A stretch of DNA of 64,000 nt from Paeniglutamicibacter kerguelensis (GTDB taxonomy: Bacteria > Actinomycetota > Actinomycetes > Actinomycetales > Micrococcaceae). Shown piece by piece: positions 39,028 to 48,401 of the stretch. Under the pieces are notes generated by a model. It searched no databases. It had not been told where the DNA came from and worked only from the letters and a program-made list of their open reading frames with translations. The position numbers and the translations under genes were made by a program. The stretch is taken from the NCBI RefSeq assembly GCF_017876535.1, contig NZ_JAGIOF010000004.1, positions 248,001 through 312,000 on the forward strand, in the 5' to 3' direction. Every line of letters starts with the position of its first letter. Position 1 is the first letter of the stretch.

Positions 39028-40068
39028 TCAGAAGGTCACGAGCACTTTCAGCGCATCGCGGTTGTTCATGGCCCGGTAGCCGGCCGGCACGCCATCGATC
39101 GTCACGGAGCGGTCAAAGACCCTGCCGGGGTTGATCTGACCGTTGAGCACCTGCTGGATCGCCGGTTCCATGTAGGCGCGCACCGGAGCCGGTCCACCGG
39201 TCAGGGTGGCGTTCTTGCCGAACAGCGATCCGAACCCGACGGGGGCTTCCTCATACTGCGGCACTCCCACGCGGGAGATCACGCCGCCGGGCCGCACCAC
39301 GCCATAGGCCTGCTCGTAGGCCGGCATGTGTCCCACGGCCTCGAGCACCACGTGGCTGCCCTCGCCGCGGGTCAGTTCCATGACCTTTGCGATGCCCCCC
39401 TCACCGCGTTCGGCGACGACGTCGGTGGCCCCGAACTCTATGCCCAGGTCCGTGCGGCTCCGGTGGCGGCCCATCAGGATGATGCGCTCGGCGCCGAGCT
39501 GCCGGGATGCGAGGACTGCGGAGAGGCCCACTGCCCCGTCGCCGATCACCGTGACGGTCTTCCCCGCCGACACCTGGCCCATGTGGGCCGCGTGGAAACC
39601 GGTCAGGTAAACGTCGGAGAGCGTGAGCAGCGACGGGAGCAGCTCGTTTCTCTCGTCGATCCCCGGAACCGACACAAGGCTTCCGTCGGCCTGCGGGATG
39701 CGGGCCAGTTCGGCCTGCAGTCCCCCGACCTCGGTGTTGCCGTACCAACCGCCGTGGATGCAGGAGGTCTGGAACCCCTCGCGGCAGAACACGCACGTGT
39801 TGTCCTGGAACGCGAACGGGGCGATCACGAAGTCGCCCCGTTTCAGCGTCGAGACGGCGGATCCCAGGTCCTCGACGATGCCGATCATCTCGTGGCCCAT
39901 CGGCCTACCGGCGCCGGAATGCTGCATGGAATGGTATGGGTGGAGGTCGGATCCGCACACGCAGGAACGAACCACCCTCACGATCGCGTCGGTCGGTTGC
40001 TGGATGACCGGGTCGGGCACGTTCTCGATGCGCACGTCGCCCGCGCCGTACATATAGGTGGCTTTCAT
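39028..40068 (-). CDS. Zinc-dependent alcohol dehydrogenase
   Basis: The 346-residue MDR-superfamily enzyme has the catalytic zinc ligands C38 (CGSD) and H59-E60 (GHEMIG), a structural Cys cluster (CVFCREGFQTSC) and the Rossmann motif GDGAVGLSAVLASRQLGA. It oxidises alcohols with NAD(P)+ or reduces aldehydes; substrate unknown. GAGGACCCC precedes the ATG. With the cupin downstream and an MmyB-type regulator convergent, it likely belongs to a small regulated detoxification unit. Confidence 0.9.
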   Translation of the reverse strand: MKATYMYGAGDVRIENVPDPVIQQPTDAIVRVVRSCVCGSDLHPYHSMQHSGAGRPMGHEMIGIVEDLGSAVSTLKRGDFVIAPFAFQDNTCVFCREGFQTSCIHGGWYGNTEVGGLQAELARIPQADGSLVSVPGIDERNELLPSLLTLSDVYLTGFHAAHMGQVSAGKTVTVIGDGAVGLSAVLASRQLGAERIILMGRHRSRTDLGIEFGATDVVAERGEGGIAKVMELTRGEGSHVVLEAVGHMPAYEQAYGVVRPGGVISRVGVPQYEEAPVGFGSLFGKNATLTGGPAPVRAYMEPAIQQVLNGQINPGRVFDRSVTIDGVPAGYRAMNNRDALKVLVTF

Positions 40069-40593
40069 GGGGTCCTCGGATTCCGGGTTGGTCAGCCGCG
40101 GACGATTTTCCCCGCGGCATTTCCCATTACATCCGTTTTAGCGCACGGGAGGCAGTGACTATCGAAACCGGTATTCCCAGACCCCCCTTTCGGTCCGTGC
40201 GTCGAGACAAGTCGACAAAATCAACTGCGGCAAATGCGCCCTCTGGTTCGACGGCGAAGGAACCAACAGAGGAAAATACGGCATCGTCGCAAAGGATGGG
40301 TTCGGCCATTTGACTATCCCCCACCAGCAAGTCACCCCACACCAAAAATCTGACAGTTGAAATGTCATTTTCTCCAATGGATATCGGTCTGCTCGGTTCC
40401 TTGGCAGTGGGCCGATGCTGGCCCACTGCCAGTAGCCGTCTCAAGACGATGACTTTGGACGTTCCAGCTCATGATTCAACAAGCCATCCCAGCCGCACCG
40501 TTTGGGGCAGTTTTTAGAACAGTCAGTCTTGAACTGGGGGTTTCGCCAGCCGATGATGAAGAAGTATCAACGAAGAGAACGGAAGTAAGTCTC
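40069..40593. other. Intergenic region, AT-richer
   Basis: This 525-bp region contains the dehydrogenase promoter on one side. A frame open from 40142 to 40360 encodes a Cys-pair segment (VDKINCGKCALWFDGEG) but has no start codon, so no gene is called. Base composition is less GC-rich than flanking genes. Confidence 0.35.
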
Positions 40594-40677
40594 ATGCGTG
40601 GAAGCAACCTTGTGTGGACAATCGTTGGCGTTCTTTTGGCCATTGCTTTGGTGATCTGGATCGCTTCAGCAATTTAG
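40594..40677 (+). CDS. 27-residue single-span membrane peptide
   Basis: A short frame MRGSNLVWTIVGVLLAIALV plus WIASAI forms a single hydrophobic helix with a basic N-terminus. GGAAGTAAG is suitably placed before the ATG at 40594. Such tiny membrane proteins are common in Arthrobacter genomes but no function is known. An upstream in-frame start at 40471 has no ribosome-binding site. Confidence 0.5.
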   Translation: MRGSNLVWTIVGVLLAIALVIWIASAI

Positions 40678-40979
40678 GACGTCTTCTATGTGAAGTCATG
40701 AAGAAGCCTGGCCAAAGTTGGAGAGGCCACTTCAAAAAGAGCTTTGAATACAAGCATCACGTCTATTCCGAGTCTTCCTGCCCATGATTCAAACCGCTGT
40801 CAGCGGCATGTGCGCTGCGGATTTTCGCCGGGCCCCGAGAAAGCCGGTACGGTGATGATTGCTCGGGACAGGACACAAGTGCCTGCCCGCACATTCGGAG
40901 GGCCCATTTCCCCGAACGGTACAAGTGAATGCCCGCCCACGACCAAATCCCACGAGGGTTCCGGCGGGGCACACTTCGC
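40678..40979. other. Intergenic region
   Basis: These 302 bp hold no gene that I can support. They separate the small membrane peptide gene from the convergent small gene at 40980. Confidence 0.3.
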
Positions 40980-41189
40980 CTATGAAGAGGTCAGCGCTCG
41001 ATGCTCATCCGAGGTCTGGGAGGTCGCGTTCCAGGATGGGCTTTTCGCTTCGTCGATTTGGTCGATAGGCACCCCGTGTTCCAAAGCGCTCTTCACGATC
41101 GAGTCCAGCGTCTCTACTCGTTCCCGGAGCAGCACCCGAGCCGAGGCCACATCTTCAGCTGCTGCTCGGATCAGATCCAGCTGGTTCAT
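40980..41189 (-). CDS. Small helical protein of unknown function
   Basis: The 69-residue product begins MNQLDLIRAAAEDVASARVL and then has LDSIVKSALEHGVPIDQIDEA, a helix-turn-helix-like pattern. AAAGGGGAGAACG directly before the ATG is one of the better ribosome-binding sites in this region, which supports a real gene. I do not recognise a family; small HTH-like proteins of this kind are frequent in Arthrobacter. Confidence 0.5.
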   Translation of the reverse strand: MNQLDLIRAAAEDVASARVLLRERVETLDSIVKSALEHGVPIDQIDEAKSPSWNATSQTSDEHRALTSS

Positions 41190-41818
<629 letters not shown>

Positions 41819-42085
41819 CTATGAGTTGCGTAGGGATCGGATCAGTTCGGTCTTGCGTTGTTTCGAGTAACCGGTCAGGCCGATTTCCTTGGCGCGCTCC
41901 TTGAGTTCGGGCACTGTCCAGTCCTCGTAGTTTCCGGATTCGCCGCCTCGCTTTGCCACGGCCTTGCGGCCGCCGCGGGCTGCCGTGTTGGCGATACGGG
42001 CCGATTTTTGCTTCGAGTTTCCCTCATCCTGCAGCGTCTCGTAGAGCTCTTCGTCCTTGATCGGCGAATTTCCTTGCCTTGGCAT
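41819..42085 (-). CDS. Rho termination factor N-terminal-domain protein
   Basis: This 88-residue protein begins MPRQGNSPIKDEELYETLQD and ends with a Rho-N/SAP-like motif (WTVPELKERAKEIGLTGYSKQRKTELI split). The family is widespread in Actinobacteria and often lies with stress genes; it probably binds nucleic acid. GGGAGGATCCCGG gives a good ribosome site before the ATG at 42085. Confidence 0.85.
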   Translation of the reverse strand: MPRQGNSPIKDEELYETLQDEGNSKQKSARIANTAARGGRKAVAKRGGESGNYEDWTVPELKERAKEIGLTGYSKQRKTELIRSLRNS

Positions 42086-42272
42086 CCGGGATCCTCCCAA
42101 CATTCGCTTCGACCTAGGGTGTCCTTTCGGCTCCACCGTTTCGAATGCCCGTTTAGCCCGAGGCGGCCAACCTGGACATGTGCCAACCCTTCCGAGCGCT
42201 TTGAGCAGGGTAAGTGTTCTCTCAGGAGAACGTCACCCTTCCAGTGGACTGGTTTCAATGGCTGCAACGGAT

Positions 42273-42734
42273 TCAATATTGTGTAGCCCCACCATCCCGA
42301 GGACCTCTTTCGTCCTCGGTTTTGCGGGGTTGTTCCGGCTGATTGGGATCAGTGGTGTGTTCCTGCCGTGCGTCGGATGCGTCGGCGGGTTGACGGTCAC
42401 TGATTTCGCCTTCCGGATCAAGCGACTCGGCCTTCGTTGCTTGATCCTGGGCCCGCGATCGGGCTGACTGCGCCTCTTCGACTTGGTTGCGGGCCTCTTC
42501 ACGGAGGCGCTCCGCATCAATTTCCGCTTGCTGCGCTTCCGCCGCCGACCGTGCAGCTTTGGCTTCACGTTCCCGGGCATCGAGTTCGTCGGCAGCCGCC
42601 GACTGGCGGAGATTCTCCGCTCGCTCGTGGTTCTTCTTCTGCTTCCATCGGCGGCCGAAAAAAAATACCAAGCCGAGGATCAGAAGAACGACAACGATGA
42701 TCGTGATGGTCCATGCTAGCTGGCCCGAATCCAT
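42273..42734 (-). CDS. Membrane-anchored coiled-coil protein
   Basis: The 153-residue product has one transmembrane helix near the N-terminus (WTITIIVVVLLILGLVFFF, residues 7-25) and then a long charged Ala/Glu/Arg-rich helical region (AREREAKAARSAAEAQQAEI) predicted to be coiled coil, with an acidic Pro-rich end. No family function is recognised. AGAGG lies upstream of the ATG at 42734. It is the middle of three minus-strand genes of stress-type character. Confidence 0.65.
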   Translation of the reverse strand: MDSGQLAWTITIIVVVLLILGLVFFFGRRWKQKKNHERAENLRQSAAADELDAREREAKAARSAAEAQQAEIDAERLREEARNQVEEAQSARSRAQDQATKAESLDPEGEISDRQPADASDARQEHTTDPNQPEQPRKTEDERGPRDGGATQY

Positions 42735-42906
42735 AATTACTGGCCTCTTTTCGATGGCAATAACGGGGATAGAACCAGTAAAGCGCAAAACCAGAACGGA
42801 TACTACATCAACGCCTACGGCCGTACACTACAGCGGAATGATTCCATTCAATGGCCTCAAGGTAGCTGGCCATCACGTCGGAAGCCGGACAGCACACGAT
42901 CTTCGA

Positions 42907-43404
42907 TCAAGGATTCCTGACCCTGGCAGCCGCAGGGACCACCAACACCGGTCGGTGCTGGTGTGCGGTCAGCCGGGCGGCAACGGCGCCTTTCAGGAAT
43001 TCGGATACATAGGCCCCAAAATTTGCTTCCCGTGTCCCCACGACAAACATTGAACCCCGGGCCTCATCCGCCAGACGAACCAGCGCCACCCAAGGTTCCC
43101 CGCCCATGATGCGCAAGATCCACGTCGCCGAGCTGTCAACCATCAGGGCCCCGATAGCAGCAAAGATCCCCGCTGCATCGGCACTCATGTCTTCTTCGAT
43201 CTCCCGCGGGGGAACCGGCAGATCCGTCATCCTGACCGTAAGGTTCATTTCCGTCAGATAGCTCTTGGGCTCCACGTAGGCGAAAATTATTGTCCTTTCT
43301 AACTGTTCGGCCAGGAAGGCAGCTTGGGCAACAACCTCTGGATGTTGCCGGGGGATGACCCCGACGATCAGCGGCCCCCGCAGCTCCATCTCATTCAATG
43401 ACAT
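42907..43404 (-). CDS. Universal stress protein family protein
   Basis: The 165-residue product has a Rossmann-like start (GPLIVGVIPRQHPEVVAQAAFLAEQ) and a terminal USP pattern (FVVGTREANFGAYVSEFLKGAVAARLTAHQHRPVLVVP split), which is the ATP-binding G-x-R-x9-G-S/T region in a diverged form. It is probably a small stress-linked protein. GAAGGAAGGG precedes the ATG at 43404. Confidence 0.75.
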   Translation of the reverse strand: MSLNEMELRGPLIVGVIPRQHPEVVAQAAFLAEQLERTIIFAYVEPKSYLTEMNLTVRMTDLPVPPREIEEDMSADAAGIFAAIGALMVDSSATWILRIMGGEPWVALVRLADEARGSMFVVGTREANFGAYVSEFLKGAVAARLTAHQHRPVLVVPAAARVRNP

Positions 43405-43834
43405 GGCTACCCTTCCTTCACCGAACAACCCTGGCCGTTCCAGCTTCAGGATGACGGAAAACTCGAACCGACGGAAGTCCCCCCTGTCTGCAACATGGCA
43501 GGGACCATGCCGTGCGCCTTGTCAGCAATCGCATCCAGGATGCCATGGCACGAGTGCTTCGCACCCAACCCAGACCAAGCACCAAGCCATTTGCTGAAAA
43601 GCGGGTCGATACCTCTGTAGTTGCCCTTGGGCGCATCGGATGAATGGAGGGAAATGAAGTATTGGGAAAATCGCATTGCCAAGGAATCGCTCGTTCGCAA
43701 GAATCGGGTCAAACCACCGGGTTCCCTTGATCGGTGTGTGACCCGGTGGTGTCATGGAAGGGTAATCCCGTGCCGGTTCCCTGCTCCCATCCGATGGATC
43801 GGCGCGCCCAGGGATTTTCTCGAAAGGCACCATC
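43405..43834. other. Intergenic region with a 10-bp hairpin
   Basis: A 430-bp gap separates divergent genes. ACCACCGGGT (43713-43722) and ACCCGGTGGT (43741-43750) are an exact inverted repeat with an 18-base loop upstream of the PRC-barrel gene, possibly a regulatory or terminator hairpin. No gene supported. Confidence 0.4.
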
Positions 43835-44491
43835 ATGCTGAGCCATGAAGAGCTCAAGGGCCTGCTGGATTCCAACGCCAAGGTCTTCGGTTCCGACGGC
43901 GAGAAGATCGGAACCCTCGGCCATATCTATCTCGATGGTCGAACCGGCATCCCCGACTTCGTCGCCGTGCATACGGGATTCCTTGGAAGCACCGAGAACT
44001 ACGTGCCGCTCAACGAAGCGGAAATATCCAACGGGCAGCTCTACGTGAAATTCCCCAAGGATTTCGTGAAGGACGCACCGAACATCGACCCCGCCGGCGG
44101 CCTGAGCGCAGAGGACGAGGAGCGCCTCTACGACTACTACTTCAGGGCCGGCGTGGGAGGCCTGCACGACATGGCCGATCCTGCCCCCCGGCAAGCAAAA
44201 GATGAACCCGGCCTGCAGGGGGACCCGGGTGCCACCGCTGCGGGGGAACACACCGTCCACGTGGTTCGGGAACGCCATGTGATCCGGGTTGCCGGTGTGG
44301 TCCACGACGACTTTGCCCCCGGGCACCCGCGCCTGCGGAAGGACGCCTTCCCCGGGCCGGGGGAACACCCACCCGGTTCGGTGGACGACGCGATGCTTCC
44401 ACGCCTGCATCCCGAACCCGGCGAAGACATCGAAGAGCATCCGGAAGACACGCCCAAGCGATCCGGCCGCACCGATCATTTGGGCCCCTAG
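43835..44491 (+). CDS. PRC-barrel domain protein
   Basis: The 218-residue protein starts with a PRC-barrel (about 1-90, NAKVFGSDGEKIGTLGHIYL and YVPLNEAEISNGQLYVKFP), often linked to stress or photosynthesis-related protein interaction. The C-terminal half is Pro/His/Arg-rich and lacks a recognised domain (about 110-218). ATG at 43835 follows GAAAGG. It is followed by a CsbD stress gene and belongs to the small-gene stress region. Confidence 0.75.
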   Translation: MLSHEELKGLLDSNAKVFGSDGEKIGTLGHIYLDGRTGIPDFVAVHTGFLGSTENYVPLNEAEISNGQLYVKFPKDFVKDAPNIDPAGGLSAEDEERLYDYYFRAGVGGLHDMADPAPRQAKDEPGLQGDPGATAAGEHTVHVVRERHVIRVAGVVHDDFAPGHPRLRKDAFPGPGEHPPGSVDDAMLPRLHPEPGEDIEEHPEDTPKRSGRTDHLGP

Positions 44492-44668
44492 TGGGCACGT
44501 GGGCATGAACATCTTGGCGGGGGACCCCATGCGCCGCAGCCTCCTGCCTTCAGACGTTGGCAACGCCGTTGCCGACCCGCCGGCCCCGGCTGCCACGCCG
44601 TGTCTGATCAACATGGCGGTCGATGGACCGGCAAGCATTCCCGCACAACGAATCAAAGGAGTATTCCC

Positions 44669-44854
44669 ATGGGCGCCGGAGACAAGATCGGCAACAAGGC
44701 CAAGGAAGCCACGGGCAAGGTGAAGGAGAAGGTCGGGGACGCCACCGACAACGAGAGCCTGCAGGCCGAGGGGCTCAAGGACCAGGCCGTGGCGAAGGCC
44801 AAGCAGGCCGGCGAGCACCTCAAGGACGCGGCCAAGGACGTGACAGGCAAGTAG
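44669..44854 (+). CDS. CsbD family stress protein
   Basis: The 61-residue, charged and Lys/Glu/Ala-rich protein has the CsbD pattern GDKIGNKAKEATGKVKEKVGD and ends KDAAKDVTGK. In Bacillus and many other bacteria CsbD proteins are under general stress sigma-factor control. AAAGGAGTATTCCC is a good ribosome-binding site before the ATG at 44669. A terminator follows at 44902. Confidence 0.9.
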   Translation: MGAGDKIGNKAKEATGKVKEKVGDATDNESLQAEGLKDQAVAKAKQAGEHLKDAAKDVTGK

Positions 44855-44901
44855 GCCGGATGGACCGGGCGCGGCATCACCCGGCCCCACCAAGCCCACG
44901 G

Positions 44902-44942
44902 AACCGGGGGCCCCTTCGCGTATCGCGGCGTGGTCCCCGGTT
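44902..44942 (+). terminator. Terminator after csbD-like gene
   Basis: AACCGGGG (44902-44909) and CCCCGGTT (44935-44942) form a stem with a 25-base loop that can pair further inside (GGCC). TTTCTGTC follows, a typical T-rich end. Confidence 0.6.
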
Positions 44943-45049
44943 TTCTGTCTGGGCCAGCATCCGGCCGGCGCACCTGAACTGGGCTGTCTAGTCAACTGGG
45001 CTGATGTTCCAAGAGCTTACTTCCTCGGCGCAGCGTCCTACGATGAATC

Positions 45050-45598
45050 ATGGACAAGGATCCTCCGGCAGTGGACGTGAATCCCCCGGTTTCCGATTCA
45101 ACGCTCGTGGATGTTGTGGGCCCCGATCGCGATCGGCCCGCAAGAGCCGGACGCCGCGTGTTCTTGGCGGTGCTGACGCTATTCATTGTGTCGGCTCTGG
45201 CCGGGGCTTTCGGACGCGAGTCGACCAGTTCAACCGGGCAGTCCGGCAATTCGGTCACTGTCACGGCACCGGCGGCAGTCCGTGCCGGCATGGATGCAAA
45301 CGTGGAAGTGGCGATCAGTTCCGCACGCATCATGACGGCGCCGATCACCATCGCCGTGGAACACAGCTATCTGAGCTCATTCACGACATTCGGGGCGTCC
45401 CCCGCCGCAGCCTCCGAATCCAGCGACGGGAAGTTCCTGTTGTTGGAATTCGATCCTCCCAAGACGCAGCAATTCCGCTTGAACATCGCCGGAACCTCTG
45501 CCGAGGACAGCTCCATACACGCTTCGGGGATGTTGAAGGTCTACATCGGGGACGAGCTGGTTTCAACTGTCGAACTCGAAACCTGGAAGGCCTCCTAG
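45050..45598 (+). CDS. Membrane-anchored protein of unknown function
   Basis: The 182-residue product has an N-terminal cytoplasmic tail, one transmembrane helix (VFLAVLTLFIVSALAGAF, residues 37-54) and a soluble extracytoplasmic beta-rich region (VTVTAPAAVRAGMDANVEVAI). No family recognised. Its TAG stop shares the G of the next gene's GTG start at 45598, so it is probably co-transcribed with the interrupted DUF421 gene. Confidence 0.6.
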   Translation: MDKDPPAVDVNPPVSDSTLVDVVGPDRDRPARAGRRVFLAVLTLFIVSALAGAFGRESTSSTGQSGNSVTVTAPAAVRAGMDANVEVAISSARIMTAPITIAVEHSYLSSFTTFGASPAAASESSDGKFLLLEFDPPKTQQFRLNIAGTSAEDSSIHASGMLKVYIGDELVSTVELETWKAS

Positions 45599-46086
45599 TG
45601 GAAATCGTTCTCCGCGCAGCCATCACCTTTTTCCTGCTATGGCTGATCACCCGAGCCGTCGGGCGCTCAACGCTCGGCGAACTTAGCTCCTTTGAGTTGT
45701 TGCTCTTTATCACCATGGGTGATCTGGTGCAGCAGGGCGTGACGCAGGAAGATCACTCGGTGACCGGCGGCCTGATCGCGGTCGGGACGATGGCACTCCT
45801 GACGGTCATGCTCGGCTACGTCAATGTGCGTTGACCCCGCCTCGGCCGCTTCGTCCATGGGTCCCCTGTCGTGATCCTGCATGGGGGAAAGCCAGACATC
45901 AAGGCACTGCGCTCCGAGCGAATGGGAATCGATGACCTGATGACGGCAGCCCGAGGTCAGGGTTTTCGCAACTTCTCCGATATCGACCTTGCGGTGTTGG
46001 AACCAAACGGAAAGATTTGCTTCTTCGCCAAGGATGAAGGTTCATCATCGGCGCAAGAGGATGCGACAGGCGGGTTCACCTCCTGA
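45598..46086 (+). pseudogene. DUF421 (YetF-like) membrane protein gene with in-frame TGA
   Basis: A frame from GTG 45598 encodes the DUF421 N-terminal transmembrane part (VEIVLRAAITFFLLWLITRAVGR and ELLLFITMGDLVQQGVTQ) and meets TGA at 45832-45834. The same frame then continues without other stops to 46086 with the expected soluble domain (PRLGRFVHGSPVVILHGGKP and the RQ/GF core NFSDIDLAVLEPNGKICFF). One codon, most simply TGG to TGA, separates the two halves; with a sense codon the protein would be 162 residues. A good ribosome-binding site (GGAAGG) precedes the GTG. Whether it is a true nonsense mutation, a sequencing error or a read-through site cannot be told here. Confidence 0.7.
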
Positions 46087-46260
46087 AACGGCGCAGAGCC
46101 AGCCCCCTAAATCATGTCTTGGGAGTCAGCGACCACACCTGCGGAATTCTTCAAGTCGAGCCGACGACGCATCAATGGCAACACCATTCTGACCGGCAAC
46201 GACACGATGGCCGCGCGTCCTCGGAACGCGGGCCCACGTGCCGGCCGGGAATCTTCAAGC

Positions 46261-46419
46261 CTAAGCGCTCCGGTGGCCTGACATCGATCGCATGATGAAC
46301 ATGACCGCCGCGACGATGAGGCACACAATGCCCACCCAGAGCAAGAACTGGAGGGACTGCACGAAGCCGCCGGTGAACAACAAAATGACGGCCACAACCG
46401 CAATAATGATTGGTAACAT
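46261..46419 (-). CDS. Small two-span membrane protein
   Basis: The 52-residue product has two hydrophobic helices (IIIAVVAVILLFTGGF and LLWVGIVCLIVAAVMFIM) and a basic C-terminus. AGAAAGG precedes the ATG at 46419. Small hydrophobic proteins of this type are numerous in Arthrobacter; function unknown. It lies convergent with the interrupted DUF421 gene. Confidence 0.6.
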   Translation of the reverse strand: MLPIIIAVVAVILLFTGGFVQSLQFLLWVGIVCLIVAAVMFIMRSMSGHRSA

Positions 46420-46703
46420 GACGGACACCTTTCTGGTGAATGCGGAAAAAATCGTCACCCTCATGGTAGATCCGTTGTCAGTAGGTGTCTGTTGTTCGTT
46501 CCCGACTTTTGGAAGAATCTTGCTCCCTAGACCCGGTCATGTAGCGCTTTTACCAACACTGGTCTGACGCTGGATGCATGGATCCCCGGGCCCACCCATT
46601 AGCTATTGAACACCCCTGTATTCATGGCGCATCATTGATATGCGCAATACTCGCGCCACCCGAAAACTTCTTCTTTTCGAAGGAATCCTCCGAGAACAAG
46701 CCC

Positions 46704-47030
46704 ATGAACGCTTCACATGTCACCGCGGCTAGACACAGTCCAGGCCTGCTAGCGTCACCTCTAATCGATCGTCCAAGCGCCGTCGTCCAAATGCACGGAG
46801 CGTATCCGACCTGTGATCTCTGCCAGACGGACGAGTACTTGGTCTATGAGCGCGTCCGTGCCGTGAGAAATCCTGCCGATGGTGTGCCGACCTTGTGGGA
46901 TGTTGACTGTTGGTGCGGCAAGTGCGAAACGTTCTATGGTTTCCGGACAATCCGCCCACCCAAGGATCCCCAAGTTGTGCTGGCGAGAATGAGCCCTCCC
47001 GGCGGCACAAAGCCGATCCATCGCCTCTAG
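46704..47030 (+). CDS. Zinc-ribbon-like protein of unknown function
   Basis: The 108-residue product has Cys pairs CDLC and CWCGKC, spaced about 35 residues apart, that could form a zinc ribbon, and Pro/Arg-rich ends. The ATG at 46704 (MNASHVTAARHS) lacks a strong ribosome-binding site; the frame is open from 46578. Codon use fits coding. No family recognised. It lies between the stress region and a YbdK-like gene. Confidence 0.4.
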   Translation: MNASHVTAARHSPGLLASPLIDRPSAVVQMHGAYPTCDLCQTDEYLVYERVRAVRNPADGVPTLWDVDCWCGKCETFYGFRTIRPPKDPQVVLARMSPPGGTKPIHRL

Positions 47031-47181
47031 ACGCCCGAGCCCCACGCGGTCACTGTGAAATCGTCGTTCGCGGTCGCCCGATGCCTCAAGCGTCTCTTGG
47101 CAACGCGGCTGTGCTCGAAGGCACCCGAGCCAAGCCGCCTCCAAAGAACCCGAACTCGCCGAGCGAAAGCAGGTACGTCCC

Positions 47182-48264
47182 ATGCGTACGTTTGGCATGG
47201 AGGAAGAGTTTTTCATCGTCAGCCCGCTCACCGGGTTGCCCTGTGCACCTCCGGCAGCGGCGCGGGCCGCGCTGCTGGCACTCACGGTGGGCGGAACCAC
47301 CACCGTCGGTGAATTCCTCGCGTGCCAGGTGGAAAGCAACAGCCCGATCTGCACGGACCGAGCCGAGGCCCTCGACACGGTGCGCAGCTACCGGGCGGCC
47401 TTGTCGCGGGCGGCGACCGACCTGGGCTTCCAGGTGGTTGCGCTGGGCACCCCCCCGCGCATCCCCAACGCCCCGGCCGTCGTGACGCCGACCGACCGGT
47501 ACCGGGCCATCACGTCCCTGTGCGAAGGGATCGCCACCGAGCACTACGTCTCCGGCCTGCACGTGCACGTATGCATCGAGGACCCGGAATCCGGCATCAT
47601 CGCGCTGAACGAACTGCGCCGCTGGCTCCCGGTCCTGACCGCCTGCGGCTCCAACTCGCCCTACTGGCGCGGAAACGACAGCGGCTTCGCGTCCTGGCGG
47701 AACATCCACTACCGCAGGTGGTCGGTCCAGGGAATCCCGCCCCACTTCGCCGGCCTGCAGGACTACGAACGCCGGATGCAGTACATGCTCGACTCCGACG
47801 TCGTGCTGGATCCCGGGCACATCAGCTGGGGTGCGCGGCTTTCCACGCACTACCCCACCGTGGAGGTGCGGGTGGCCGACACCCAGATGAACGCCTCCAA
47901 CACCGTCCTGCTGGCGCTGATCGCCAGGGCGCTGGTGGACACGAGCATCAACGGTGCACCGCCCGGCCTTCCGCCCTTGGCCGAGGCCCTGGACCTGGCC
48001 CAGTGGCAGGCGGCCAAGTTCGGCCTGCACGGCAACCACCTCGATCCCCTCGACGGGACAAGGACCTCCGCCGCCGGGATGCTGCGCAGCCTGATGGGCT
48101 ACATCCAGCACGCCCTGAAGCAGAACGGGGACTCCGACTACGTCGCCGCGGGCCTGGCACGGCTGCTGGAGCATGGAACCGGCGCCGGCATCCAGCGGGA
48201 CCGTTTCCACCGGGGAGGATTCAACGCCGTGCTGGACGAAGCAGCCGCTGCCATCGCAAACTAG
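47182..48264 (+). CDS. YbdK-type carboxylate-amine ligase (GCS2 family)
   Basis: The 360-residue protein begins MRTFGMEEEFFIVSP, the Mg/ATP-binding start of the GCS2 glutamate-cysteine ligase family, and has SGLHVHVCIED, then ISWGARLSTHYPTVEVRVAD. E. coli YbdK has weak glutamate-cysteine ligase activity; the actual substrate in Actinobacteria is unknown. It is complete and in normal length. GAAAGCAGG lies ahead of the ATG. No operon partner. Confidence 0.9.
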   Translation: MRTFGMEEEFFIVSPLTGLPCAPPAAARAALLALTVGGTTTVGEFLACQVESNSPICTDRAEALDTVRSYRAALSRAATDLGFQVVALGTPPRIPNAPAVVTPTDRYRAITSLCEGIATEHYVSGLHVHVCIEDPESGIIALNELRRWLPVLTACGSNSPYWRGNDSGFASWRNIHYRRWSVQGIPPHFAGLQDYERRMQYMLDSDVVLDPGHISWGARLSTHYPTVEVRVADTQMNASNTVLLALIARALVDTSINGAPPGLPPLAEALDLAQWQAAKFGLHGNHLDPLDGTRTSAAGMLRSLMGYIQHALKQNGDSDYVAAGLARLLEHGTGAGIQRDRFHRGGFNAVLDEAAAAIAN

Positions 48265-48355
48265 CCGACACGCTCTGGACCCACATCGCCTGCGAGCCGA
48301 ATGCCGAGCGAGCGCTCGCACGTGCGCATCTCAAAGAAACATTTATCCCGATTTA

Positions 48356-48380
48356 CGGAGTTTGATACCATATTTCTCCG
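48356..48380. promoter_or_regulatory. Possible operator upstream of the molybdate operon
   Basis: CGGAG (48356-48360) and CTCCG (48376-48380) flank an AT-rich core (TTTGATACCATATTT) 22 bp before the Mop-regulator ATG. It is a plausible regulator site for autoregulation, unproven. Confidence 0.35.
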
Positions 48381-48401
48381 CATTTGGGAGAGTATTGGGC
48401 T

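Noticed and set aside
40142..40360. A reading frame with a CGKC Cys pair in the gap after the alcohol dehydrogenase
   Set aside because: It has no start codon between its stops and no ribosome-binding site; too short to judge.
40127..40444. A 105-codon minus-strand frame upstream of the alcohol dehydrogenase
   Set aside because: No ribosome-binding site and no recognisable motif; it overlaps the likely dehydrogenase promoter.
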